The notes: generated by a model not told the origin, from the sequence alone. A stretch of DNA of 7,202 nt from Flavisolibacter sp. (GCA_013695175.1 JACDAZ010000236.1:1-7202); one strand, 5' to 3'; shown: positions 1 to 5,702, numbered from the stretch's first letter. Numbers and translations are program-made.

Positions 1-1
1 G

Positions 2-1150
2 GATGGTATCAGGTTTCGGGGATATTCTATTCCGGAATTGCAAAAAAAATTACCAAAAGCAGAAGGAGGTTCTGAGCCTTTACCGGAAGGATTGTTTTAC
101 CTGATGCTGGTTGGTGAATTTCCTGAAGATAAAGATGCGCAACATATAACAGATGTATGGCAACGCCGCAGCCATGTTCCTAATCATGTTTTTGCTACTA
201 TTGAAGCATTACCGGTTTCTTCACATCCTATGACGCAATTTGTTATTGCTGTAATGGCATTACAAACAGAAAGTCAGTTTGCAAAACGATACGCTGCAGG
301 CATGAATAAAAAAGATTATTGGGATGCTGTTTTTGATGATAGCATGGATCTTATTTCTCGTTTACCACGAATTGCAGCTTATATATATCGTCGTAAATAT
401 AAAAAGGGCGAACATATACAACCCAATGGGTTGTTAGACTGGGCTGGGAATTTTGCTCATATGATGGGTTATGAAGATGATAGCTTTAAAGAATTGATGC
501 GTTTATATATGACCATTCATGCCGATCATGAAGGAGGTAATGTTTCTGCTCATGCCACTCATTTAGTTGGGTCTGCATTAAGTGATCCTTACTTATCACT
601 TGCTGCCGGATTAAATGGACTTGCCGGTCCTTTACATGGCTTGGCAAACCAGGAGGTAATAAAGTGGATATTCGAGATGCGGGAAGAACTGAACACTGAA
701 GCTCCTTCCGGGCAGCAAATTGAAGAATATGTAAAGAGAACGCTGGAAGAAGGTAAAGTTGTACCGGGATATGGACATGCTGTTTTGAGAAAAACAGATC
801 CCAGGTTTACTGCTCAAATGGAGTTTGGGAAAAAGCATATGCCTGATGATCCTCTTGTACAAACTGTGTGGAATATTTATGAATCTGTTCCGCCAATTTT
901 ACAATCATTAGGGAAAATTAAAAATCCATGGCCAAATGTTGATGCTCATAGTGGTGCTTTATTGGTACATTATGGGATGGTAGAGTACGAATTCTACACG
1001 GTCTTATTTGGTGTAAGTCGTGCCCTTGGTGTATTATCAAGCTTATGTTGGGATAGAGCACTGGGCTTTCCGCTGGAAAGACCAAAATCTGTTACTACAG
1101 ATTTAGTTAGAAAATGGCTTCAGGGAGAAGATGAAATCTGGGGTGAATAA
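2..1150 (+). CDS. Citrate synthase, eukaryotic-type (5' end outside window)
   Basis: This enzyme condenses acetyl-CoA and oxaloacetate to citrate, the entry step of the TCA cycle, in the cytoplasm. The frame is open from the left edge, and the codons before the first TTG (base 38) already read [12 protein letters not shown], a conserved N-terminal block of mitochondrial-type citrate synthases. The TTG is therefore not the real start, and perhaps 50-60 residues are missing. Counting from base 38, the catalytic triad is intact: His200 in [11 protein letters not shown], His247 in [14 protein letters not shown] and Asp302 in [11 protein letters not shown] (pig His274, His320 and Asp375). [15 protein letters not shown] and the C-terminal [11 protein letters not shown] also match closely. 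From memory it resembles animal mitochondrial citrate synthase far more than the hexameric NADH-inhibited GltA of enterobacteria, so I assign no gltA symbol. A strong hairpin follows 20 bp after the stop. Confidence 0.97.
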   Translation, partial: DGIRFRGYSIPELQKKLPKAEGGSEPLPEGLFYLMLVGEFPEDKDAQHITDVWQRRSHVPNHVFATIEALPVSSHPMTQFVIAVMALQTESQFAKRYAAGMNKKDYWDAVFDDSMDLISRLPRIAAYIYRRKYKKGEHIQPNGLLDWAGNFAHMMGYEDDSFKELMRLYMTIHADHEGGNVSAHATHLVGSALSDPYLSLAAGLNGLAGPLHGLANQEVIKWIFEMREELNTEAPSGQQIEEYVKRTLEEGKVVPGYGHAVLRKTDPRFTAQMEFGKKHMPDDPLVQTVWNIYESVPPILQSLGKIKNPWPNVDAHSGALLVHYGMVEYEFYTVLFGVSRALGVLSSLCWDRALGFPLERPKSVTTDLVRKWLQGEDEIWGE

Positions 1151-1170
1151 CCATCAGGAATTACTGCTTT

Positions 1171-1213
1171 TATATAAGAAGAGGCTTTCTTTTATGAAGC
1201 CTCTTCTTATATA
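1171..1213. terminator. Bidirectional intrinsic terminator between convergent genes
   Basis: Bases 1171-1187 and 1197-1213 form a perfect 17-bp inverted repeat around a 9-nt loop. The stem core is AAGAAGAGGCTT. It starts 20 bp past the citrate synthase stop and ends 19 bp before the end of the convergent response-regulator gene. It can therefore end transcripts from both sides, although the trailing U-tract is imperfect (alternating T and A) on both strands. Confidence 0.85.
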
Positions 1214-1232
1214 TATTAATGCATGGTATTGA

Positions 1233-1577
1233 CTAAAAGAAATGATCTAGAGCCTTTAAACTAATTGGTTTTTCCCATATAGTAAGTTTAGAACCATCTA
1301 GTTCTGAAGGCATAGTTGGACGAAAAGCACTTATTAAGTGGAAGTGAACCTGTGGATAATAACGGTACATTTCAGGTAGTTTGTCCCACCCTAAACCATC
1401 AGGTAAATTATAATCAATAAAAACAAAATCTGGTGTGATTTCTCCTAAACGTTTCATACCATCTGCCAATGTATGCGCAATATGAACTTCATAATTCTTA
1501 CGCAAAAAATAATTTTTCATCAGCAGGCATAAATCCACTTCGTCATCAATGATTAACACTTTCTTCCTCATGTCCAT
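1233..1577 (-). CDS. Single-domain response regulator (CheY-like receiver)
   Basis: This is a 114-residue protein made only of a phospho-receiver domain. The acidic pocket is Asp11-Asp12 in KVLIIDDE, the phospho-acceptor is Asp55 in FVFIDYNLPDG, the switch Ser is Ser83 in HLISAF, and the invariant Lys is Lys103 in WEKP. There is no DNA-binding or enzymatic output domain, so it should act by binding a partner or as a phosphate relay. Its N-terminus (LIIDD, then D.CLL.K, then EV) is notably like the receiver of the sigma-54 activator at 5703, which suggests related signalling, but this is inference. Position 1577 gives MDM; an ATG two codons later is an equally possible start. A GGTATAAT motif lies 27 bp upstream. 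It is transcribed divergently from the YtxH gene and converges on citrate synthase. The cognate kinase is not visible. Confidence 0.93.
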   Translation of the reverse strand: MDMRKKVLIIDDEVDLCLLMKNYFLRKNYEVHIAHTLADGMKRLGEITPDFVFIDYNLPDGLGWDKLPEMYRYYPQVHFHLISAFRPTMPSELDGSKLTIWEKPISLKALDHFF

Positions 1578-1590
1578 ATTCTATAAAGCG

Positions 1591-1606
1591 ATAATTCCGT
1601 AATTAT
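1591..1606. repeat. Short AT-rich inverted repeat in the response-regulator leader
   Basis: ATAATT (1591-1596) and AATTAT (1601-1606) flank the 4-base spacer CCGT, directly between the predicted -10 element and the response-regulator start. The palindrome sits where a repressor could act near the transcription start. In DNA this AT-rich a 6-bp palindrome can arise by chance. Confidence 0.3.
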
Positions 1607-1612
1607 TATACC
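1605..1612 (-). promoter_or_regulatory. Candidate promoter -10 (GGTATAAT) for the response regulator
   Basis: Read on the minus strand the site is TTTGGTATAAT, an exact TATAAT hexamer preceded by TTTGG, with 27 bp to the predicted start codon. I see no convincing -35 at 17-19 bp. The GGTAYRAT core recurs upstream of four other starts in this window. Confidence 0.45.
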
Positions 1613-1654
1613 AAAGAAGTTCAAGGTATATAAATCTTGCAAAATTGAATAACA

Positions 1655-1684
1655 AACTGCTGTAGATTTTTTTACTCAGCAGTT
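1655..1684. repeat. 8-bp inverted repeat in the divergent intergenic region
   Basis: AACTGCTG (1655-1662) and CAGCAGTT (1677-1684) are perfect reverse complements separated by 14 bases that contain a T-run. The repeat lies between the minus-strand promoter at 1605 and the plus-strand promoter at 1718, a plausible position for an operator serving both divergent genes. The T-run is in the loop rather than after the stem, so it is not a normal intrinsic terminator. Confidence 0.4.
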
Positions 1685-1717
1685 AATATAGGTTAAAATT
1701 CCAGTAGTGTTTGGTTT

Positions 1718-1731
1718 GGTACGATTATTTG
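1718..1731 (+). promoter_or_regulatory. Candidate promoter -10 region (GGTACGAT) for the YtxH gene
   Basis: GGTACGAT at 1718-1725 is preceded by TTT and followed by TATTTG, so it also approximates the Bacteroidota -7 consensus TAnnTTTG with extra spacing. It ends 48 bp before the YtxH start. No TTG-type -33 element is obvious at the right distance. It matches the motifs upstream of the 83-residue protein and the DUF1328 gene. Confidence 0.45.
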
Positions 1732-1773
1732 ATTTATGAAGGAAATTATTGATAATTTTTAAAAAAGATCATT

Positions 1774-2031
1774 ATGAGTACGAATTCAAAAATCATTTTA
1801 GGAGTATTAGGCGCTGCCGCAGCTGGCGTTGCAATAGGTTTACTTTTAGCACCTGAAAAAGGTACTGAAATGAGAAAAAAATTAGCAGATACAGCTGAAG
1901 GTTGGGCAGATCATTTAACTGATCTTTTTGCAAATGCAAAAGGTGATATTGAAAATCTATCCAAGAAAGGATCAAAAGCAGCTAGTGATGCAGCAAGCAC
2001 AATTAGTAATGCAAGAGAAAGCTATAGCTAA
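1774..2031 (+). CDS. YtxH-domain small membrane protein
   Basis: An 85-residue protein with a single N-terminal membrane helix, about residues 7-26 (IILGVLGAAAAGVAIGLLLA), followed at once by the signature APEKGTEMRKKL. Gly-rich helix, then LLLAP, then a basic G-x-E-x-RKKL turn is the hallmark of the YtxH family. Residues 38-85 are an Ala/Ser/Lys-rich amphipathic stretch that could lie on the membrane or form a coiled coil. Family members are often general-stress proteins (Bacillus subtilis YtxH is in the SigB regulon), but the molecular function is unknown. The start has no Shine-Dalgarno, which is normal for this phylum. It begins a cluster of small membrane proteins and is followed by a terminator that may limit read-through to the next pair. 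Confidence 0.9.
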   Translation: MSTNSKIILGVLGAAAAGVAIGLLLAPEKGTEMRKKLADTAEGWADHLTDLFANAKGDIENLSKKGSKAASDAASTISNARESYS

Positions 2032-2036
2032 ATTTT

Positions 2037-2071
2037 AAAGTAGGTTTGATGTATGTCAAACCTGCTTTTTT
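2037..2071 (+). terminator. Intrinsic terminator after the YtxH gene
   Basis: AAAGTAGGTTTGA (2037-2049) pairs with TCAAACCTGCTTT (2056-2068) over 13 bp with one G-T wobble and a 6-nt loop, followed by a T-run (2066-2071). It starts 5 bp past the YtxH stop and ends 15 bp before the next start. No clear promoter fits between it and that start, so it may act as a partial terminator that lowers expression of the downstream pair. Confidence 0.85.
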
Positions 2072-2086
2072 ATAAACACTTTTTGC

Positions 2087-2431
2087 ATGGAAGAACAAAA
2101 AACGTCTAATTTCAAAAATCTCAAAACCCATGTAAGTCAATATGCACAAACGTATATTGCACTCACAAAAGCAAAGGCTACTCAAGGTGCTTCAACAGCA
2201 GCTTCGGGGATCGCAATTGGGATTGCAGCTTTGTTTCTGGGTATTTTCTTTTTATTTTTCCTTTTTTGTGGTTTAGCCTTTTGGCTTGGAACGTTAGTTA
2301 ACAGTACTGCTGGTGGCTTTTTTATTGTTGCAGGTTTATTTCTGTTACTGGTAGTTTTGATATTTGCCTTACGTAAAAAAGTTATTGTTCCTGCCATACG
2401 AAACGCAATCATCAGCAAAGTATATGAATAG
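2087..2431 (+). CDS. Holin-X-like (phage holin family) two-helix membrane protein
   Basis: A 114-residue protein with a charged amphipathic N-terminus (residues 1-30), two strong membrane helices at about 41-66 and 76-95 separated by a short polar turn (LVNSTAGG), and a basic tail starting RKK at 96-98. This is the layout of the putative actinobacterial Holin-X/holin superfamily III proteins, commonly annotated in Bacteroidota as phage holin family protein. The assignment is by architecture, not motif. No phage gene is nearby, and chromosomal copies beside YtxH genes are better seen as envelope or stress proteins than lysis proteins. The stop overlaps the next start by 8 bp (ATGAATAG), so the two are probably translationally coupled. 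Confidence 0.8.
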   Translation: MEEQKTSNFKNLKTHVSQYAQTYIALTKAKATQGASTAASGIAIGIAALFLGIFFLFFLFCGLAFWLGTLVNSTAGGFFIVAGLFLLLVVLIFALRKKVIVPAIRNAIISKVYE

Positions 2432-2834
2432 ACGTATAAAAACATATGAGGACCTGGACCAGGAACAGCAAAGACTTATACAGGAATTAAAGGTTCATGA
2501 AGAACTTATTAAAATAGATATAGCTGGCTTAAAAGAGGATCTTAAACCTTTTAATAATGCATTTAAGACTTTGAACAAAATAGCTACACGCGATAATACT
2601 GCTCCTGTTATGAATTTTGGAATGGAAATGGGCATTGACATTCTTATCCGCCGCTTCCTGTTAGCAAAAGCAGGTTGGCTTACTAAAATTGTTGTACCAT
2701 TTGTAGTGAAAAACTATTCCTCTCATTTTATAGGTGCAGAAAAAAGGGAAGCATTAATGAAGAAGGTAAAGAACATGTTTATTAAGCTTCGTCCAAAAGC
2801 ATCTTCACCTACAACTGAATATAATACACAATAA
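2424..2834 (+). CDS. Uncharacterised protein coupled to the holin-X-like gene
   Basis: I do not recognise a family. From the ATG at 2424 the protein has 136 residues. The frame stays open further upstream, but only within the preceding gene, and the 8-bp overlap start is the usual operon arrangement. Residues 8-45 are highly charged and probably coiled coil (YEDLDQEQQRLIQELKVHEE). Residues 63-95 hold amphipathic to hydrophobic segments (ILIRRFLL, then WLTKIVVPFVV) that could touch the membrane without clearly spanning it. The tail is basic and then Ser/Thr/Pro-rich. The overlap suggests it works with the holin-X-like protein, for example as a cytoplasmic partner; that is inference. I see no good terminator in the 140 bp after it. 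Confidence 0.85.
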   Translation: MNRRIKTYEDLDQEQQRLIQELKVHEELIKIDIAGLKEDLKPFNNAFKTLNKIATRDNTAPVMNFGMEMGIDILIRRFLLAKAGWLTKIVVPFVVKNYSSHFIGAEKREALMKKVKNMFIKLRPKASSPTTEYNTQ

Positions 2835-2916
2835 TAATCCATGTAAAATATTTTCATGTAGAAGATATTCCTGAAACTACGATTGTTGAGGAAATAAATT
2901 CTTACTAAAAAGTGTC

Positions 2917-2942
2917 TTGGGTTTAGATAAAACAGGTACAAT
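2917..2942 (+). promoter_or_regulatory. Candidate promoter for the 83-residue protein
   Basis: TTG at 2917-2919, 17 bp, then TACAAT at 2937-2942 followed by ATTTTC. The TACAAT is preceded by GG, giving GGTACAAT (2935-2942), and the run TACAATATTTT resembles the Bacteroidota -7 element. The start codon lies 33 bp downstream. The rest of the 141-bp gap (2835-2975) shows nothing convincing beyond weak AT-rich dyads near 2841-2859. Confidence 0.45.
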
Positions 2943-2975
2943 ATTTTCTTTATATAGTTTATAAATTTATGGGTT

Positions 2976-3227
2976 ATGGATCATCAAAATTTTGACCCCC
3001 GAAATAAAAACAAGAGTAAAGACGGATATCAAAATCCTGCTGATGAAACTCCCCGGAGAGAAGGTGGCGATGATGCTTTAGCAGAATCTTCGCCAGAAGA
3101 TACCAGGGCAGATGAAAAAGTCATAGTTAATGAACAAAGAGAAAATAAAGTTGTAAATGCACCTTCACAAACAGCAGCACATGTTACAAAGGGAAATGAT
3201 GAAGATATTGTAAATAGTGCTGGTTAA
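2976..3227 (+). CDS. Small hydrophilic, probably disordered protein
   Basis: An 83-residue protein with no membrane segment and almost no large hydrophobic residues. It is rich in Asp, Glu, Asn, Lys, Ala and Gly (DPRNKNKSKDGYQNPADE at the N-terminus, ESSPEDTRADEK in the middle) and is probably intrinsically disordered. I do not recognise a named family; it resembles the short hydrophilic stress or desiccation-type proteins common in soil Bacteroidota, but this rests on composition alone. A nearby ATG at 2969 is in another frame. It has its own candidate promoter and is followed 41 bp later by a terminator, so it looks monocistronic. Sharing the GGTACAAT element with the YtxH and DUF1328 genes suggests co-expression. 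Confidence 0.75.
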   Translation: MDHQNFDPRNKNKSKDGYQNPADETPRREGGDDALAESSPEDTRADEKVIVNEQRENKVVNAPSQTAAHVTKGNDEDIVNSAG

Positions 3228-3268
3228 TGGAAGGATAAGATTTGGATTAAATACCGGAAGAAAGGATT

Positions 3269-3328
3269 GACCTCCTGGCTTGTGAAGAATTAAGGTGGAT
3301 GTGATGAAGATATAGCCGGGAGGTTTTT
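3269..3328 (+). terminator. Terminator with unusually long loop after the 83-residue protein
   Basis: GACCTCCTGGCT (3269-3280) pairs with AGCCGGGAGGTT (3314-3325) over 12 bp with two G-T wobbles, followed by a T-run to 3328. The stem is GC-rich for this genome. The loop is 33 nt (3281-3313), much longer than usual, so it may be a structured 3' end rather than a simple terminator. Confidence 0.65.
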
Positions 3329-3344
3329 AATTAAAACAATTGTT

Positions 3345-3377
3345 GAACGTCTGTTTTTATAGCAGGCGTTTCTTTTG
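3345..3377 (+). terminator. Second plus-strand terminator-like hairpin
   Basis: GAACGTCTG (3345-3353) pairs with CAGGCGTTT (3363-3371) with two G-T wobbles and a 9-nt loop, then CTTTTGT. It is 16 bp beyond the first terminator and would act as a backup. The two hairpins differ in sequence. Confidence 0.5.
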
Positions 3378-3427
3378 TATAAATAAGTTGTTTTTATAAT
3401 TATTTTTGATGCATCTGATGAAACAAT

Positions 3428-3456
3428 AAGAAAAAGGTGCAGTATTACCGCACCTT
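3428..3456 (-). terminator. Intrinsic terminator for the DUF1328 gene
   Basis: On the minus strand a GAAGGTGC/GCACCTTT-type stem (plus-strand arms AAGGTGC 3434-3440 and GCACCTT 3450-3456, 9-nt loop) is followed by T-rich TTTCTT (plus strand 3428-3433). It begins 24 bp after the DUF1328 stop and faces the plus-strand terminators. Confidence 0.8.
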
Positions 3457-3479
3457 CACAAAGAGCTATTATATAATTG

Positions 3480-3647
3480 CTAATCTACTCTTCTGAAGCC
3501 ACCGGCAATTAAACTAAGTACAAAAAGTACTAAAAAGATAAAGAACAAGATTTTAGCAATTGAGGCAGCACCTGAGGCTATCCCACCAAAACCAAATATT
3601 GCTGCTATAATAGCAATCACCAGAAAAATAACTGTCCAACGTAACAT
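3480..3647 (-). CDS. DUF1328 / UPF0391 (YtjA-type) small membrane protein
   Basis: A 55-residue gene. The product begins [20 protein letters not shown], continues [20 protein letters not shown] and ends [15 protein letters not shown]. Two hydrophobic segments, about residues 4-19 and 33-48, flank the conserved [15 protein letters not shown] block, with LRW at the start and a basic tail. This is the DUF1328 (UPF0391) pattern, as in Escherichia coli YtjA, and the usual 50-60 residue length. It is an inner-membrane protein of unknown function, often linked in the literature to stress conditions. It stands alone, with a promoter-like site 50 bp upstream and its own terminator. The third codon positions are AT-rich, like the neighbours. 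Confidence 0.93.
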   Translation of the reverse strand: MLRWTVIFLVIAIIAAIFGFGGIASGAASIAKILFFIFLVLFVLSLIAGGFRRVD

Positions 3648-3697
3648 AATCTAAAGTTTATAGGTTAATAAATTTTTCCGTAGTTAAATATTAAAGA

Positions 3698-3725
3698 ATT
3701 GTACCACAAAATCGGTTTTCTACAA
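3698..3725 (-). promoter_or_regulatory. Promoter for the DUF1328 gene
   Basis: On the minus strand TTGTAG (3725-3720), a 16-bp spacer and TACAAT (3703-3698) form a good housekeeping-type promoter. The -10 is extended by GG (GGTACAAT, 3705-3698) and followed by TCTTTA, resembling the Bacteroidota -7 element with TTG 19 bp upstream. This leaves a leader of about 40-50 nt before the start at 3647. Confidence 0.6.
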
Positions 3726-3802
3726 TCGCACTAAAAAATTTTTATGAGGATTCTTTTCCACTTCACCTATAGTGTAAAAGGTAAAAAATTCAGGAAAATT
3801 TT

Positions 3803-3810
3803 GGTATGAT
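3803..3810 (+). promoter_or_regulatory. Candidate promoter -10 (GGTATGAT) of the orphan unit
   Basis: TTTTGGTATGAT matches the extended -10 motif seen upstream of four other starts, and lies 34 bp before the ATG of the small open frame at 3845. No -35 is recognisable. It is the main reason to suspect a transcript in this otherwise empty 593-bp stretch (3648-4240). Confidence 0.35.
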
Positions 3811-3844
3811 TTAAGATGTTGCTGTAGCTATACAATTTGATGTA

Positions 3845-4036
3845 ATGAAAAATTTTTCTACAGGATCAGGAGGTGCATTAAAATCACCATTTAATTCAAG
3901 AGGAACCACAGGTCCTGCCATCCCCTCATCTAATACCATGGTTTCGATCAAAAGAGCTATGGATCCTGCATCTTCATACGTTCCCCATAAATGTCCTGAT
4001 CCAATTTTTGAAAACCGGGGAAGGCAAAGAACTTAG
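3845..4036 (+). CDS. Doubtful small open frame, possible peptide or RNA gene
   Basis: This 63-codon frame (MKNFSTGSGGALKSPFNS at the start) is Ser-, Pro-, Gly- and Arg/Lys-rich and matches nothing I know. For it: a promoter-like GGTATGAT 34 bp upstream and a hairpin with a T-rich tail 31 bp after the stop, both on this strand. Against it: a minus-strand frame is open over the same bases (4032 to a stop at 3811-3813), its third codon positions coincide with this frame's, and its translation (with GSGHLWGTYEDAGSIALLIE) looks more like a normal protein. That minus frame has no ATG until 3939, giving only 42 residues. The region also holds complementary segments, so a non-coding RNA of about 280 nt or a gene relic are alternatives. 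Confidence 0.25.
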   Translation: MKNFSTGSGGALKSPFNSRGTTGPAIPSSNTMVSIKRAMDPASSYVPHKCPDPIFENRGRQRT

Positions 4037-4067
4037 AAATCATTTTGACCATTTCTAATATCAAAAC

Positions 4068-4094
4068 TTGTAGAAAACATTCTACAATTTCTTT
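4068..4094 (+). terminator. Terminator-like hairpin ending the orphan unit
   Basis: TTGTAGAA (4068-4075) and TTCTACAA (4080-4087) form a perfect 8-bp stem with the 4-nt loop AACA, followed by TTTCTTT. The stem is AT-rich and so weak, but the T-tract is on the plus-strand side only, consistent with ending a transcript from about 3817. Confidence 0.45.
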
Positions 4095-4191
4095 AAGTTT
4101 ATTTAACTTTTTAAAGGCTTTTATTTTCTTTTGTTACTTAGAAGAAATAATAAATAATTGGTTTTCAATAAAATAAATTGTCAACACTATT

Positions 4192-4208
4192 TTGGAGCCA
4201 CTCTTGTT
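4192..4208 (+). promoter_or_regulatory. Possible sigma-54 (-24/-12) promoter upstream of rpoN
   Basis: TTGG (4192-4195) and TTGT (4204-4207) are spaced so that exactly 10 bases lie between the GG of the -24 box and the GT at the -12 position, as for TGGCAC-N5-TTGC promoters. The middle of the -24 box (AGCC) and the T for C at -12 depart from consensus. Transcription would start near 4219-4221, about 20 bp before rpoN. I see no good housekeeping promoter here. Confidence 0.35.
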
Positions 4209-4240
4209 TAAATTGAAGGATAAGCCAAACATAAAAAGCA

Positions 4241-5662
4241 ATGATGAATCAAAGGCTAGCCCAAAAGCAGCGGCTAAAAATTTTGCCTCAACAGATCCAA
4301 TTGCTCAATTTCTTCCATCTGAACACTCTTGAACTGGAACAAAGAATTCAACAGGAAATAGAAGAAAATCCACTACTTGAAGATCAGAAGAATGAGTTTG
4401 AGCCACTTGTTGAGAAGTATAATAAGGATTCGGTAAAAGATTACCAGGATTACGAAGAGTTTGTATATGATGATATTCCGGATTACAAACTTGAGTATAA
4501 TAATTACCTGCACAACGACAAAATTCCGGAACGACCTATTACAAGTGGGTTTGATTACCGGATTTGGGTGAAGGAGCAATATAAGGTTGGTTGTGTAGAT
4601 GAAAAAGAAATTGAACTAGCCGAATTCATTATTGATTCTTTAAATGAGCACGGTATAATGGAGCAGGGGGTGCTTGAACTTGCTGAAGATATTTCTTTTA
4701 AACACAATAAATGGGTTGAGCCGGAAGATATAGCATTCGTTCTTCAAAAGATTCAACAACTTGAACCTATTGGTGTAGGAGCAACAAGCATAAGAGAATG
4801 TCTTCTGATACAATTAAGCAGGTTTAATGCAAAACGTCCTGACGTAAAAATGGCCAAAAGGTTACTTGAAAATCATTTTACTGATTTGCATAATCGTAAT
4901 GTGGATAAGATCAAGAGCCATTTAAAGATTGATGATGAAGAATTAAAAATTGTTTTGCAACTGATAGCTTCTCTTAAAATGAAACCTGTATGTGAACAGG
5001 AAGATGCAGTAAACGTTAATCAAAACATACTTCCCGACTTTATAGTAATTCAAAATGGTGATGAAGTTGAAGTTCAGCTTTACAGGAACAGATCCGAAAG
5101 CTTAAACATCAACACTTCCTGGAAGCAGATAGCAGAAAACACTACTCAGGTTACAACAGATAAGTCTGCCTTACAATACTTAAAAAATAAACTCCAGTCA
5201 GCACAATGGTTTGTAAATGCCGTTCAGCAAAGGGAAGGCACTATGTTAAAGATCATGAGATGCATAGTACAATTGCAGTATGATTACTTTATTACTGGCA
5301 ATATAAATTTATTAAAGCCAATGATTCTGAAAAATATAGCAGAAATTGTTGGTGTGGATATTTCTACAGTTTCACGTATTACATGCAATAAATACGCAGA
5401 AACTCCTTTTGGATTAATATTGCTGAAGGATTTATTTACAGAAGGTATTGCTAATGAGAAGGGACTGGTAATCAGTAATAAGGTAATTCAATCAGCTATT
5501 GAAGATGTTATAGAAAATGAAGACAAGCACAATCCTTATACCGATCAGCAGCTGGTAAATATATTATCTCAAAAAGGATTTTCCGTAGCCAGGCGTACTG
5601 TAGCTAAATACAGGGAACAGCTTCAAATTCCGGTTTCTCATGTACGTGGATTATGGGCTTAA
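4241..5662 (+). CDS. rpoN: RNA polymerase sigma-54 factor RpoN (divergent)
   Basis: A 473-residue sigma factor that directs RNA polymerase to -24/-12 promoters and needs an ATP-driven activator to open them. Region I (about 4-47) has the expected Gln/Leu-rich helices, RLKILPQQIQLLNFF then ENPLLE. Region II (about 48-100) is acidic and Tyr-rich. The core-binding domain has LEPIGVGATSIRECLLIQL (174-192), close to the usual LDPxGVGAxxLRECLLLQL. The helix-turn-helix block is at 363-391 (VDISTVSRITCNKYAETPFG), and the RpoN box ARRTVAKYRE is intact at 450-459. Departures: the usual LNPxPG motif reads LKMKPV (245-250), and the C-terminus runs on as SHVRGLWA. The protein starts MM (ATG at 4241 and 4244); neither has a Shine-Dalgarno. 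The activator gene follows 40 bp later, so the two probably form an operon. Confidence 0.95.
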   Translation: MMNQRLAQKQRLKILPQQIQLLNFFHLNTLELEQRIQQEIEENPLLEDQKNEFEPLVEKYNKDSVKDYQDYEEFVYDDIPDYKLEYNNYLHNDKIPERPITSGFDYRIWVKEQYKVGCVDEKEIELAEFIIDSLNEHGIMEQGVLELAEDISFKHNKWVEPEDIAFVLQKIQQLEPIGVGATSIRECLLIQLSRFNAKRPDVKMAKRLLENHFTDLHNRNVDKIKSHLKIDDEELKIVLQLIASLKMKPVCEQEDAVNVNQNILPDFIVIQNGDEVEVQLYRNRSESLNINTSWKQIAENTTQVTTDKSALQYLKNKLQSAQWFVNAVQQREGTMLKIMRCIVQLQYDYFITGNINLLKPMILKNIAEIVGVDISTVSRITCNKYAETPFGLILLKDLFTEGIANEKGLVISNKVIQSAIEDVIENEDKHNPYTDQQLVNILSQKGFSVARRTVAKYREQLQIPVSHVRGLWA

Positions 5663-5702
5663 CTTTGTACAAAATTTCGAACTATAAAAGAACCTAAACA
5701 AA

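Noticed and set aside
38..40. TTG at 38 as the citrate synthase start
   Set aside because: Conserved citrate synthase sequence continues in frame to the left edge, so the gene begins outside the window.
632..862. Minus-strand open frame inside the citrate synthase gene
   Set aside because: It is the shadow of a strongly conserved coding region; its product resembles no known protein.
1718..1731. TTGGTACG upstream of the YtxH gene as a sigma-54 -24 box
   Set aside because: The -24 half matches well, but 10 bases on there is TG instead of GC. The other four GGTAYRAT sites also lack GC at that position, so a -10-type reading fits better.
2364..2423. Upstream extension of the 136-residue protein to 2364
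   Set aside because: It would lie wholly inside the preceding gene and begin at a non-ATG codon; the ATG at 2424 gives a normal 8-bp operon overlap.
2087..2431. Holin-like gene as a sign of a prophage or lysis cassette
   Set aside because: There is no endolysin, phage structural gene or integrase nearby, and such genes are common in chromosomal YtxH clusters.
3732..3744. TAAAAAATTTTTA palindrome as an operator
   Set aside because: It is a simple A/T run dyad, expected by chance in this AT-rich DNA, with no second copy nearby.
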